Shown piece by piece: positions 17,694 through 24,912 of a stretch of 64,000 nucleotides of DNA. The notes beneath the pieces are model-generated. The model searched no databases and had not been told where the DNA came from. It saw nothing but the letters and a program-made list of their open reading frames with translations. The DNA is from Clostridium sp. 12(A) (GTDB lineage Bacteria > Bacillota > Clostridia > Lachnospirales > Lachnospiraceae): contig JAGI01000001.1 in NCBI GenBank assembly GCA_000526575.1, positions 310,001 to 374,000 of the forward strand. The letters run 5' to 3'. Made by a program: the position numbers and the translations under genes. Each line of letters opens with the position of its first letter. Position 1 is the stretch's first letter.

Positions 17694-18248
17694 CTAAATG
17701 GCCGCATCTCCATCTATCTCCGATTTGTTCTCCCGTAAATATTCCTTTATAAAGGCAGATATCTCCGGCTCATTCAGTGGGATATCCAAAAGGATCTTTC
17801 GGAAGCTTCTTGTATCCAATTCAAAGGCTGCTTCATTAAAACGGTAGGTATAGAAAAAGTTCTTGTCTGGATGGCAAAGAATCAGTGTTTCTATGGTGCT
17901 GTTTATGTCACCAAGGGGCATTCGGTCAATGCAGGACAGGGAAAAGACAGCGGTTACGGTTGTTCCCTTTTCCGGTTTGGACCAAATGGAGAAACTTCCC
18001 CCGGTAATTTCAGCCGCATATTTAAAAAATGGAATGCCAAGTCCTACGTTTCTGGTGGATCTTGTGGTAAAAAACGGGTCAGTGACCCTTAACAAAGTTT
18101 CCTCTGTCATGCCTTTTCCGTCATCAGTAATAACGGTAGTCAGACGATCATTCCTCTCATCCACCCAAACAAGGATGGAGATTAGGGAAGCGCCTGCCCG
18201 AAGGGAGTTTTCTGCCGCATCCAGAATATGTAACGAGATCTCTTTCAT
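17694..18248 (-). CDS. Stand-alone HATPase (GHKL) domain protein in the hydrogenase operon
   Basis: A 184-residue soluble protein. Residues 1-110 are a GHKL ATPase fold: N-box with DAAENSLRAG, ITDDGKGM (G1), DPFFTTRSTRNVGLGI (G2-like) and a closing KGTTV. There is no sensor, membrane segment or phospho-acceptor His helix, so it is not a classical histidine kinase. About 75 C-terminal residues are unassigned. It sits between hydC (15 bases) and hydD (23 bases). A serine-kinase or anti-sigma-like partner role is plausible given the SpoIIE-type phosphatase beside HydS on the opposite strand, but that link is inference. Confidence 0.75.
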   Translation of the reverse strand: MKEISLHILDAAENSLRAGASLISILVWVDERNDRLTTVITDDGKGMTEETLLRVTDPFFTTRSTRNVGLGIPFFKYAAEITGGSFSIWSKPEKGTTVTAVFSLSCIDRMPLGDINSTIETLILCHPDKNFFYTYRFNEAAFELDTRSFRKILLDIPLNEPEISAFIKEYLRENKSEIDGDAAI

Positions 18249-18263
18249 GATATACCTTTTGAA

Positions 18264-18758
18264 TTATTCATACTTGGCCAGGATGTCAGGAACATCGTCA
18301 GCCGAAAGCCTTCCATAAACTTCCCCGTTGACCATAAGGACAGGGGCAAGACCACAGGCACCTACGCAGCGGCAGGAATCAAGAGAAAACTTTCCATCCG
18401 GTGTGCATTCACCGTTGGTGATTCCAAGAAGCTCTTCCAGCTTGTGGAAGATGTCTCCCGAGCCTTTTACATAGCAGGCGGTCCCAAGACAGACTGAGAC
18501 CTGATATTTGCCCTTTGGCTGCAGTGCGAATTGAGAATAAAAAGTGGCTACCCCATAGATTTTCTCCAGAGGAATGCCTGTTTCATCGGAAATCATGGTT
18601 TGTACTTCGATTGGAAGATAACCGTAAATCTCCTGTGCCTTCTGCATGATAGGCATAAGAGATCCTTTTGCATCTTTCAGCAGGAAGATTGCTTCTTTCA
18701 AAGCAGCTTCCTGCTCTTTCGTCCCCTGAAAAGGGACGCCTTGCTTTATACAAGTCAT
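18264..18758 (-). CDS. hydC: Bifurcating hydrogenase NuoE-like subunit
   Basis: A 164-residue subunit with the usual NuoE build: helical N-terminal half, then a thioredoxin-like [2Fe-2S] domain with CLGTACYVKG and CRCVGACGLAP supplying the four Cys ligands. It passes electrons within the HydABC complex. Start ATG 18758 follows AAGGAGGTTATTT. First gene of the five-gene minus-strand operon; a TGG-TAAAAT extended -10 lies about 40 bases upstream. Confidence 0.93.
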   Translation of the reverse strand: MTCIKQGVPFQGTKEQEAALKEAIFLLKDAKGSLMPIMQKAQEIYGYLPIEVQTMISDETGIPLEKIYGVATFYSQFALQPKGKYQVSVCLGTACYVKGSGDIFHKLEELLGITNGECTPDGKFSLDSCRCVGACGLAPVLMVNGEVYGRLSADDVPDILAKYE

Positions 18759-18797
18759 AAATAACCTCCTTAAAATGTGTTGTGCAATGTACCTGAT

Positions 18798-18806
18798 ATT
18801 TTACCA
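18798..18806 (-). promoter_or_regulatory. Possible promoter of the hydC operon
   Basis: On the minus strand TGG-TAAAAT forms an extended -10 element about 40 bases before the hydC start. The -35 region (TAGATT at 17 bases) is poor, so the strength is uncertain. Confidence 0.4.
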
Positions 18807-18880
18807 TGTTATTGATAAAAAATCTATAGTTTTGAATGATATTCGACAAAAAAATAACAAACATTACGTCTAATCTTCCT

Positions 18881-18908
18881 ATTACCTTAGGGTAATTTGT
18901 GCTATAAT
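18881..18908 (+). promoter_or_regulatory. Promoter with overlapping palindrome before the DRTGG gene
   Basis: TATAAT at 18903-18908 is a perfect -10. In place of a good -35 there is an inverted repeat ATTACC-N4-GGTAAT at 18881-18896, ending 6 bases before the -10. This is where a regulator would control the DRTGG gene, and it lies about 120 bases upstream of hydC. Confidence 0.6.
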
Positions 18909-18957
18909 TATCATAAATGCTTTTATTTTTATGAATTAATGAAAAAAGGGGATAAAA

Positions 18958-19302
18958 ATGACAATAAGAGAGCTGATAGACAGCGGTTATTTTGAGGTGG
19001 TGACCGAAGGAAATTGGGGGAATCAAAGGATATCAACCCCTTATTGCTGTGACCTTCTAAGCCATGCCATGGGAAAGGCACCGGAGGGCTGCGCCTGGGT
19101 AACGGTCATTGGAAACAGAAATACACTGGCAGTGGCTTCTTTGGTAAAGGCTTCCTGCATTATACTGGCAGAAGGCATTCAGCCTGAGGATGGAATGGAG
19201 GAAAAGGCAATGGAACTGGGGATACCTGTATTTAAAACGAATCAGCCTGTGTTTGAGGCGGCTCTGGCTGTTAGTGGGCCAGGATACTTAAGCTTCTTTT
19301 AA
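18958..19302 (+). CDS. DRTGG domain protein
   Basis: A 114-residue single-domain protein of the DRTGG type (the regulatory domain also found in some phosphotransacetylases and CBS-domain proteins), with motif patterns GNRNTLAVASLVKASCIILAEG and a C-terminal PVFEAA. AAGGGG precedes ATG 18958. In clostridia such proteins are commonly found beside hydABC operons, as here, in divergent orientation. It probably binds a small ligand and tunes hydrogenase or fermentation genes; there is no direct evidence for the ligand. Confidence 0.75.
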   Translation: MTIRELIDSGYFEVVTEGNWGNQRISTPYCCDLLSHAMGKAPEGCAWVTVIGNRNTLAVASLVKASCIILAEGIQPEDGMEEKAMELGIPVFKTNQPVFEAALAVSGPGYLSFF

Positions 19303-19391
19303 GGCTTCTTTACTTTTTTAGTAAACTTCTTCCAATTCTTCATTCTTTCCTGTATAGTAATAATCAGTAACCGCTAAAGGAGTGATGAAAT

Positions 19392-20375
19392 ATGAAGAGA
19401 TTTTTACAATGGACAAGTATTCTAATGGCTGTCGCACTTGTAACAGCCTTTGTACCAGCCGCACCATTTTCATCCATGGCAGATGAGACTGCGCCGGCTC
19501 CAGACAGGACTGATGTCAGAAATGGCTGGATAGATGAAAACCTGGGACCTGGCGTTGCCAGATGGGTAGATAAAAACGGAAACATTTCAGACCAGCCCGG
19601 TAAGGCTGAAAAAGAATCCCAAGGCAGCTCCAGTGAGGAAACCAAGGAGCACAAAAGCCAGGAGCAAAAAACGGAAGAGAGCAGTCAGGAAAGCAGCACA
19701 AACGAAACAGCTTCCGAAGAAAGTAGACAAGCTGAAACTCAGCCGGCAGAGACTGGAAGACAGATTGACCCCAACCGGCCCATGGTGGCACTGACCTTTG
19801 ATGACGGCCCTTACGCTCCTGTAGGAAATCAAATCATGGATTCCCTCGCGCAGTACGGAGGTAAAGCCACATTCTTTGTGGTAGGAAGCAGAGCAGCAGC
19901 CTATGAAACAGAGCTTAAGCGCATGGTGGCGGAAGGACATGAAATCGGAAATCACACCTTTGACCATAAGTACTTAAACAGATTAAACGGTGCGCAGATA
20001 CAAAGTGAGATCAACCGCTGCAGCGATGCAGTGTTTGCAGCCACCGGAGTACGACCTCAGCTGGTAAGACTCCCAGGAGGAAATAAGAACCAGACTGTTC
20101 TTCAGAACGTCAAGGCTCCTATGATCATGTGGAGCATTGATACTTTGGATTGGAAGACAAGAAATACCAATAAGACCATACAATCTGTATTAACTAAGGT
20201 AAGAGATGGAGACATTGTGCTGATGCATGAATTATATCCCCAGACAGGAGCGGCAGCTCTGGAAATCATACCAAAGCTTACGCAGGCAGGGTATCAGCTG
20301 GTCACAGTCAGTGAGCTTGCACAGTACCGGGGCGGTGTTGTCCCTGGAGGTGTATATTCTCAGTTTTACAGATGA
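19392..20375 (+). CDS. Secreted polysaccharide deacetylase (NodB domain)
   Basis: A 327-residue exported protein: signal peptide (residues 1-30), a conserved region ending ARWVDKNGN, a Ser/Glu/Gln/Thr-rich linker (about 75-120) and a NodB deacetylase domain (about 130-320). The metal and catalytic motifs are intact: MVALTFDDGP, GNHTFDH, RLPGGNKN, and DTLDWKTRN with the C-terminal VLMHEL. It should deacetylate peptidoglycan or another cell-surface N-acetylglucosamine polymer outside the membrane. AAAGGAG precedes the ATG. It is followed by a GNAT gene, with 23 bases between stop and start. Confidence 0.9.
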   Translation: MKRFLQWTSILMAVALVTAFVPAAPFSSMADETAPAPDRTDVRNGWIDENLGPGVARWVDKNGNISDQPGKAEKESQGSSSEETKEHKSQEQKTEESSQESSTNETASEESRQAETQPAETGRQIDPNRPMVALTFDDGPYAPVGNQIMDSLAQYGGKATFFVVGSRAAAYETELKRMVAEGHEIGNHTFDHKYLNRLNGAQIQSEINRCSDAVFAATGVRPQLVRLPGGNKNQTVLQNVKAPMIMWSIDTLDWKTRNTNKTIQSVLTKVRDGDIVLMHELYPQTGAAALEIIPKLTQAGYQLVTVSELAQYRGGVVPGGVYSQFYR

Positions 20376-20398
20376 GAAAATACTGGGAGGATAATAAG

Positions 20399-20947
20399 AT
20401 GGAAATAACCACAGACCGGCTTTTCATTCGCAGATTCCAGCCAGAAGATTGGCAGGATATTTATGAGTATCTTTCCGATGAGGAGGTAGTCCGGTATCTG
20501 CCCTATGAAGCTTATACCAGTGACCGGGCCAGAGAAGCAGCAATAAAAAGAGCAGAACAGGATTTCTTTTACGCAGTATGCCTAAAGGAGAATGAAAAAG
20601 TAATAGGAGAGCTTCTATTTAAGAAAATGGAGTTTGACACCTGGGAATTGGGGTATGTGTTTAATCCTCGTTACAAGGGAAAGGGATTGGCATTTGAGAG
20701 TGCCAAAGCATTTCTTAATCATGCTTTTCGTGAACTTGGCGCAAGGCGAATCGTTGCCATGTGCAATCCGAATAATGAGCGTTCCTGGAAGCTGATGGAG
20801 CGTTTGTCTATGAGGCGGGAAGGATTGCTGGTTAAAAATATCTATTTTAAGACTGATGAGAGTGGAGAGCCGATTTGGCTGGATACCTTAGAATATGGGA
20901 TTTTAAAAGATGAGTGGTGCGGGAATCCCCAGCCTGAGAAACAATAG
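20399..20947 (+). CDS. GNAT family N-acetyltransferase (RimJ/RimL type)
   Basis: A 182-residue protein starting LTTDRL-like (MEITTDRLFIRRF), with the acetyl-CoA loop region YVFNPRYKGKGLAFESAKAFLNHAF and the C-terminal CNPNNERSWKLMERLSM typical of RimJ/RimL-like acetyltransferases acting on protein N-termini or small amines. The start is ATG 20399 after GGGAGG; an upstream start would overlap the deacetylase stop. The substrate is unknown. Confidence 0.88.
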   Translation: MEITTDRLFIRRFQPEDWQDIYEYLSDEEVVRYLPYEAYTSDRAREAAIKRAEQDFFYAVCLKENEKVIGELLFKKMEFDTWELGYVFNPRYKGKGLAFESAKAFLNHAFRELGARRIVAMCNPNNERSWKLMERLSMRREGLLVKNIYFKTDESGEPIWLDTLEYGILKDEWCGNPQPEKQ

Positions 20948-20965
20948 ACTCAAAGTGTAATAAAT

Positions 20966-21020
20966 AAAAGGACGCCTGGATTGGAACTTCCATAGGAAAT
21001 TTCAATCAAGGCGTTTCTTT
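20966..21020. terminator. Bidirectional terminator between the GNAT and AraC-lipoprotein genes
   Basis: ACGCCTGGATTGGAA (20972-20986) pairs with TTTCAATCAAGGCGT (21000-21014) with few mismatches. T-rich DNA follows on both strands. The core resembles the terminators at 29178 and 13032. Confidence 0.8.
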
Positions 21021-21040
21021 GTGTTCCATGTAATGCTTTC

Positions 21041-22042
21041 TTACTTTTCTTTCTTTGCTAACTCCAAAAGAGCATCCCCCACTAGGTCTAACTGGGCGGA
21101 CCAGGAGTAAATATCATTCAGATACATAAATGGCTCAGAGAGTATAATAATATTACCTGCCTCGACAGCGGGAAGAGACTTCCAGATCGGATTATCTTTG
21201 ATTAAATCATAATTACCGTATTCCGTCACAAGAATGTAATCCCCCATATATTTAGGCAGTGCTTCAAAGGAGAGGGTTGCTCCCCAGTCATGGCCTGCAT
21301 CAATTTCTTCTTGCGCGCCTTCTGTTTTAGGAAGCTCCAATGCGCCGAATAGAATCTGGCCGCCCAGATTGTTGCTCCATCGAACACCGATCTGATTTTC
21401 TCCCTGGACTCTGATGACGCTGAAGGTTTTGTTGTATAGGCCGGCTTCTTCTAGCTTGGCTTTATATTCAGCGACTTTTTCATAATAAGCGTCCAGGATT
21501 TTTTTTCCTTCTTCCGGGTCTTTTCCTAAGGCTCCTGCTAAAAATGATAATTCTTCATCTACCGTCATCTGATCGGAGGGAACATAAACCGTTGGTGCGA
21601 TTTTTGATAGCTGCTCATAGTTTTCTTCATATTGGGTGATGATTAAGTCTGGCTGCTCTGCCATAATGTATTCTGGTTCCCATTTTTCCAAGACGGTGAT
21701 ATCCTTGATTAAATCCTTATAGGACACATCTTCGGCACCGTAATTCTCAATGGCTACTGGAGTCACTCCCAGTGCCAGAATATCTCCTAATAGCCCACTA
21801 TCCGTAACGACCCGTTTGGGGGTTACGGGAATTTCCACATCGCCTTTTACCGTTTGTAATATTTTTGTTTCTGATTTTTGGGAATCATCATCTTTTTGGG
21901 AATTCTGATTGTCTGCAGCCTGGGAGGCTGTTGAAGTCGTGTTGTCTGAGACTGATGATGCTGTGGAACAGCCGGATAAAAGAGTCATGAATGAAAGCGC
22001 TGCAGCCATCACTGCTGTCTTGTTTTTCAAATGTTTTAACAT
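21041..22042 (-). CDS. Internal start: siderophore-type substrate-binding lipoprotein
   Basis: If translated from ATG 22042, this frame gives a normal 333-residue ABC substrate-binding lipoprotein: lipobox LSGC near residue 25, low-complexity linker, then a helical-backbone binding fold (Peripla_BP_2 type). AAGGAG sits five bases upstream of this ATG, so independent translation is likely. The membrane anchor would otherwise be stranded in the middle of a cytoplasmic regulator. No permease or ATPase gene lies beside it. Confidence 0.65.
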   Translation of the reverse strand: MLKHLKNKTAVMAAALSFMTLLSGCSTASSVSDNTTSTASQAADNQNSQKDDDSQKSETKILQTVKGDVEIPVTPKRVVTDSGLLGDILALGVTPVAIENYGAEDVSYKDLIKDITVLEKWEPEYIMAEQPDLIITQYEENYEQLSKIAPTVYVPSDQMTVDEELSFLAGALGKDPEEGKKILDAYYEKVAEYKAKLEEAGLYNKTFSVIRVQGENQIGVRWSNNLGGQILFGALELPKTEGAQEEIDAGHDWGATLSFEALPKYMGDYILVTEYGNYDLIKDNPIWKSLPAVEAGNIIILSEPFMYLNDIYSWSAQLDLVGDALLELAKKEK

Positions 22043-23011
22043 AATATCTCCTTGTATATTGGGTTTGCCTTGACTAACTTGATACGCTTCATTATAGTGT
22101 GAGAACTCAGGATTTTCCATGTAAGGATATTTCTTGTCCCATGTAAGATTCTTTCTTAAAGTTGCCGGAGACATGCCGGTAAGCTTTTTAAAAGAGCTGC
22201 TTAGATGGAATTCGTCATAAAAACCCGTAAATTTAGCAATTTCACTGAGTGAATAGCTGCTTTCTATCATATATTGCCGGGCCTTTTCCAAGCGTATTTT
22301 TAATAAGTATCCCTGAAAGGTACTACCGGTCTCCTTTTTGAAAAGTCTGTAAAAATGGCTGTAGCTGATGCCAAAACGTTGACAAAGATCCTGAACTGCA
22401 ATGGAAGTCGCGTAATTTTTTTCTATATACCGTATGGTCATTTTTACAATATTTGGATCAAAGGTCAATACGCTGGCCTCTGCCAGTTCTTTGTATAGTT
22501 CATAGGTAAATTGATAGAATAAAGATTTCTCATAAAATTTTTTCATGGGAGCAGGCTCGTTCCAGTGTTCATATATACTGCGTAAAAGCTCAGTGAAAAA
22601 AACCGGATTCTGGGGAGTAAATCCATATTGCTGCTGAAATGGGTTAATCTGCTTCAGTAATTTCTTTAATTTCTCTTTGTGAAACTGTGTTTCACCGGTT
22701 TTGTAGAAGATCATATAATATTCAAGCCACTCACCGTGAGGAATAATGGAAAGGGAGGTACCTTTGCCGCCATGAAAGAGGCTGAAATGATTGATCTGAT
22801 AGGATTTGTCCCCCAACAGCACTTCTGCCTTTCCAGGGTACGTGAAAAGAAAGGCACTGGAAGGCAATATACAATCTTTTAAAGCTTCTTCGGGAGAGAT
22901 CAAATGATGCCTAATATCAAGAAGAGAAATAGCTGAATATTCCAGAATGAGAAAAATATCATCCATTTCTTCTTTGGTAAAAATATTATCTTTGCGATAC
23001 ATATCTTTCAT
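21041..23011 (-). CDS. AraC-type regulator joined in frame to a siderophore-binding lipoprotein
   Basis: One open frame of 656 residues. Residues 1-200 are a cupin-like sensor part. Residues about 200-300 are an AraC HTH pair (SIAVQDLCQRFGISYSHFYRLFKKE; LSEIAKFTGFYDEFHLSSSFKKLTGMSP). Residue 324 begins a complete lipoprotein signal peptide (MLKHLKNK...LLSGC) followed by a Ser/Asp linker and a FepB/FhuD-like binding domain (TPKRVVTDSGLLGDILALGV; EYIMAEQPDLIITQY). There is no stop between the two parts. A second ribosome binding site (AAGGAG at 22053-22048) precedes the internal ATG at 22042. The likely job is iron-siderophore sensing plus uptake. Confidence 0.8.
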   Translation of the reverse strand: MKDMYRKDNIFTKEEMDDIFLILEYSAISLLDIRHHLISPEEALKDCILPSSAFLFTYPGKAEVLLGDKSYQINHFSLFHGGKGTSLSIIPHGEWLEYYMIFYKTGETQFHKEKLKKLLKQINPFQQQYGFTPQNPVFFTELLRSIYEHWNEPAPMKKFYEKSLFYQFTYELYKELAEASVLTFDPNIVKMTIRYIEKNYATSIAVQDLCQRFGISYSHFYRLFKKETGSTFQGYLLKIRLEKARQYMIESSYSLSEIAKFTGFYDEFHLSSSFKKLTGMSPATLRKNLTWDKKYPYMENPEFSHYNEAYQVSQGKPNIQGDIMLKHLKNKTAVMAAALSFMTLLSGCSTASSVSDNTTSTASQAADNQNSQKDDDSQKSETKILQTVKGDVEIPVTPKRVVTDSGLLGDILALGVTPVAIENYGAEDVSYKDLIKDITVLEKWEPEYIMAEQPDLIITQYEENYEQLSKIAPTVYVPSDQMTVDEELSFLAGALGKDPEEGKKILDAYYEKVAEYKAKLEEAGLYNKTFSVIRVQGENQIGVRWSNNLGGQILFGALELPKTEGAQEEIDAGHDWGATLSFEALPKYMGDYILVTEYGNYDLIKDNPIWKSLPAVEAGNIIILSEPFMYLNDIYSWSAQLDLVGDALLELAKKEK

Positions 23012-23095
23012 ATAAAATCTCCATTCCCCGCCGTTAAGTTTTGTAGAACCAATTGTAAGATGAAATCCAATACAAGGAATTCAACTTGAAAATAT

Positions 23096-23117
23096 TTGGT
23101 TAGTAGAAACTAACCAA
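23096..23117. promoter_or_regulatory. Perfect inverted repeat upstream of the AraC-lipoprotein gene
   Basis: TTGGTTAGT-AGAA-ACTAACCAA, a 9-bp perfect palindrome with a 4-base spacer about 85 bases before the AraC start. It has no T-run, so an operator is more likely than a terminator. Confidence 0.5.
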
Positions 23118-23130
23118 GTGACCGAATGGA

Positions 23131-23158
23131 ACGCTCCTGCTATTACTTGCAGGAGCGC
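23131..23158 (-). terminator. Hairpin after the rRNA methyltransferase gene
   Basis: CGCTCCTGC (23132-23140) pairs with GCAGGAGCG (23149-23157). The tail has few T, so it may be a weak terminator. Confidence 0.5.
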
Positions 23159-23175
23159 TGCAATATCAATTTTAT

Positions 23176-24381
23176 TTATTTCTCATCGCACACCTGGAAG
23201 ATATAGAATTTCAAATAGTAAGAAGTATCTTCCCCAGCCCATAAAATAGGGTGATCGGCTGCCTGTGTCCGGTATTCTACCTGACGGAGACGCTTGTGAA
23301 CGTTAGCAGCTGCCTCCCGTATGGTCTTAGTAAAAAGCTCCGGTGTCATAAAATGAGAGCAGGAGCAGGTAGCCAGATACCCTCCGTCTTTTACCAGCTT
23401 CATGCCTCTTAAGTTGATTTCACGATATCCTTTTACTGCATTTTTCACGGAGTTTCTTGACTTTGTAAAGGCAGGTGGATCCAAAATCACTACGTCAAAC
23501 TTTTCTCCCTTTTTTTCAAACTCAGGAAGAAGCTCGAACACATCCGCACACTGAAAGGTAACTACGTCGGATAAATCATTTAACCGCGCATTTTCCGTAG
23601 CCTGGGCCACTCCAAGCTCAGAGGCATCAACGCCCAGAACCTGGGTCGCTCCGGCGATTCCGGCGTTTAAGGCGAAGGAACCGGTATGGGTAAAGCAGTC
23701 TAATACCCGTTTTCCTTTGCAGATCCGGTGCATGGCGAGACGGTTATATTTCTGATCCAGGAAAAATCCGGTTTTCTGGCCGTCCTGAACATCTACCATA
23801 TATTTGACCCCGTTTTCCACGATCTCCACCTTCGTATCAAATGGCTCGCCGATAAAGCCCTTTACCCGCTCCATGCCTTCCTGAAGGCGGACTTTCGCAT
23901 CGCTTCTTTCATAAATACCACGGATTTCAATCCCATCTTCATTTAAGATTCGTTTCAAAGTGTCCAGGATGAGAGGCTTTAAACGGTCAATGCCCAGGGC
24001 AAGGGATTCTACCACCAGTACATCGGAGAACTTGTCCACCACAATACCGGGTAGAAAGTCAGCCTCTCCAAAGATTACACGGCAGCTGTCCGTATCGGAA
24101 GTGGTCTTCCGATATTCCCAGGCATTTCGCACCCGCATCTCAATAAAGTCTTCGTTGATTTCAGTGTCTTTTTTCCGGGTCATAATGCGGATGGTGATTT
24201 TGGAATTGGTGTTGATAAAACCACGGCCGAGAAAGTAGCCGTCAAAATCCTCCACTGTTACAATATCCCCGTTGGTAAAATCTCCGGTAATGGTATCGAT
24301 TTCGTTATCATAGATCCACATACCTCCTGCTTTTAAGGCGCGGGCCTCACCTTTTTTGATTCTGACAATTGCTGATTCCAT
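23176..24381 (-). CDS. Class I SAM-dependent rRNA methyltransferase (RlmI/RlmK-like)
   Basis: A 401-residue protein: N-terminal PUA domain (VRIKKGEARALKAGGMWIYDNEI), a middle EEHEE-like subdomain, and a C-terminal Rossmann methyltransferase (VLDCFTHTGSFALNAGIAGA as SAM motif I; FDVVILDPPAFTKSRNSV as motif IV; CSCSHFM as motif VI). This matches the RlmI family that forms 5-methylcytosine in 23S rRNA, though the exact target base is not provable here. The start is ATG 24381 because AAGGAG is 8 bases upstream; a TTG six bases earlier is less likely. Confidence 0.9.
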   Translation of the reverse strand: MESAIVRIKKGEARALKAGGMWIYDNEIDTITGDFTNGDIVTVEDFDGYFLGRGFINTNSKITIRIMTRKKDTEINEDFIEMRVRNAWEYRKTTSDTDSCRVIFGEADFLPGIVVDKFSDVLVVESLALGIDRLKPLILDTLKRILNEDGIEIRGIYERSDAKVRLQEGMERVKGFIGEPFDTKVEIVENGVKYMVDVQDGQKTGFFLDQKYNRLAMHRICKGKRVLDCFTHTGSFALNAGIAGATQVLGVDASELGVAQATENARLNDLSDVVTFQCADVFELLPEFEKKGEKFDVVILDPPAFTKSRNSVKNAVKGYREINLRGMKLVKDGGYLATCSCSHFMTPELFTKTIREAAANVHKRLRQVEYRTQAADHPILWAGEDTSYYLKFYIFQVCDEK

Positions 24382-24396
24382 GGACAATACTCCTTT

Positions 24397-24912
24397 TTAT
24401 GATTGGATTCGGTTTAATGCGGTAAGAAGCCGGTATAACGGCGAAAATAAGATAAAGGACAGCAGGAAATTACCGATTCCATGAACAAGGTCAAAGGGAA
24501 TTCCGGCCGTCCACCAGACAAAGGCGGCATGGGGGCCTGCAAGGATAACATAGGACAGAGAACAGAACAGTCCAAAGAGCAATCCAAATATGCCTGATAA
24601 TATGGCTATGGTAAATGACTTTGGAGGTCTTCCTTTTATGAAAAGAAAAACAGCAGCCACAAGAATGGGCCATACATAAAGGTAGGAAAACCACCACAGC
24701 CCAAATCCATACACAAGTCCCTCCAATACAATAAACACGTACAGGATCAGCCATACGTGTTTTTTGAATACCAGAGTATATAAAATCAGCAGAAGGGATA
24801 CCAGCTCCACGTTACTGATCCAGGAAAGACTTACCTGGCTGATAAATAACAAGGCAGCTAAAAGAGCATCCCGTACCAGTTCACCAGTTGTCATAGGGGG
24901 AACGGTCTTCAT
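24397..24912 (-). CDS. ECF transporter S component-like membrane protein
   Basis: A 171-residue integral membrane protein with five to six hydrophobic segments, compatible with the substrate-binding S component of an energy-coupling-factor importer (IPFDLVHGIGNFLLSFILFSPLYRLL at the end). Its ATG overlaps the stop of the DUF4430 gene by four bases, so the two are made together. DUF4430 resembles the C-terminal domain of transcobalamin-type proteins, which points to vitamin B12 or a related corrinoid as substrate; this is inference. The shared EcfA/EcfT module is not in the window. Confidence 0.75.
   Translation of the reverse strand: MKTVPPMTTGELVRDALLAALLFISQVSLSWISNVELVSLLLILYTLVFKKHVWLILYVFIVLEGLVYGFGLWWFSYLYVWPILVAAVFLFIKGRPPKSFTIAILSGIFGLLFGLFCSLSYVILAGPHAAFVWWTAGIPFDLVHGIGNFLLSFILFSPLYRLLTALNRIQS

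Noticed and set aside
18808-18824. Possible Rex redox-repressor site upstream of hydC
   Set aside because: TGTTATTGATAAAAAA matches only part of one half of the Rex palindrome; the second half is absent.
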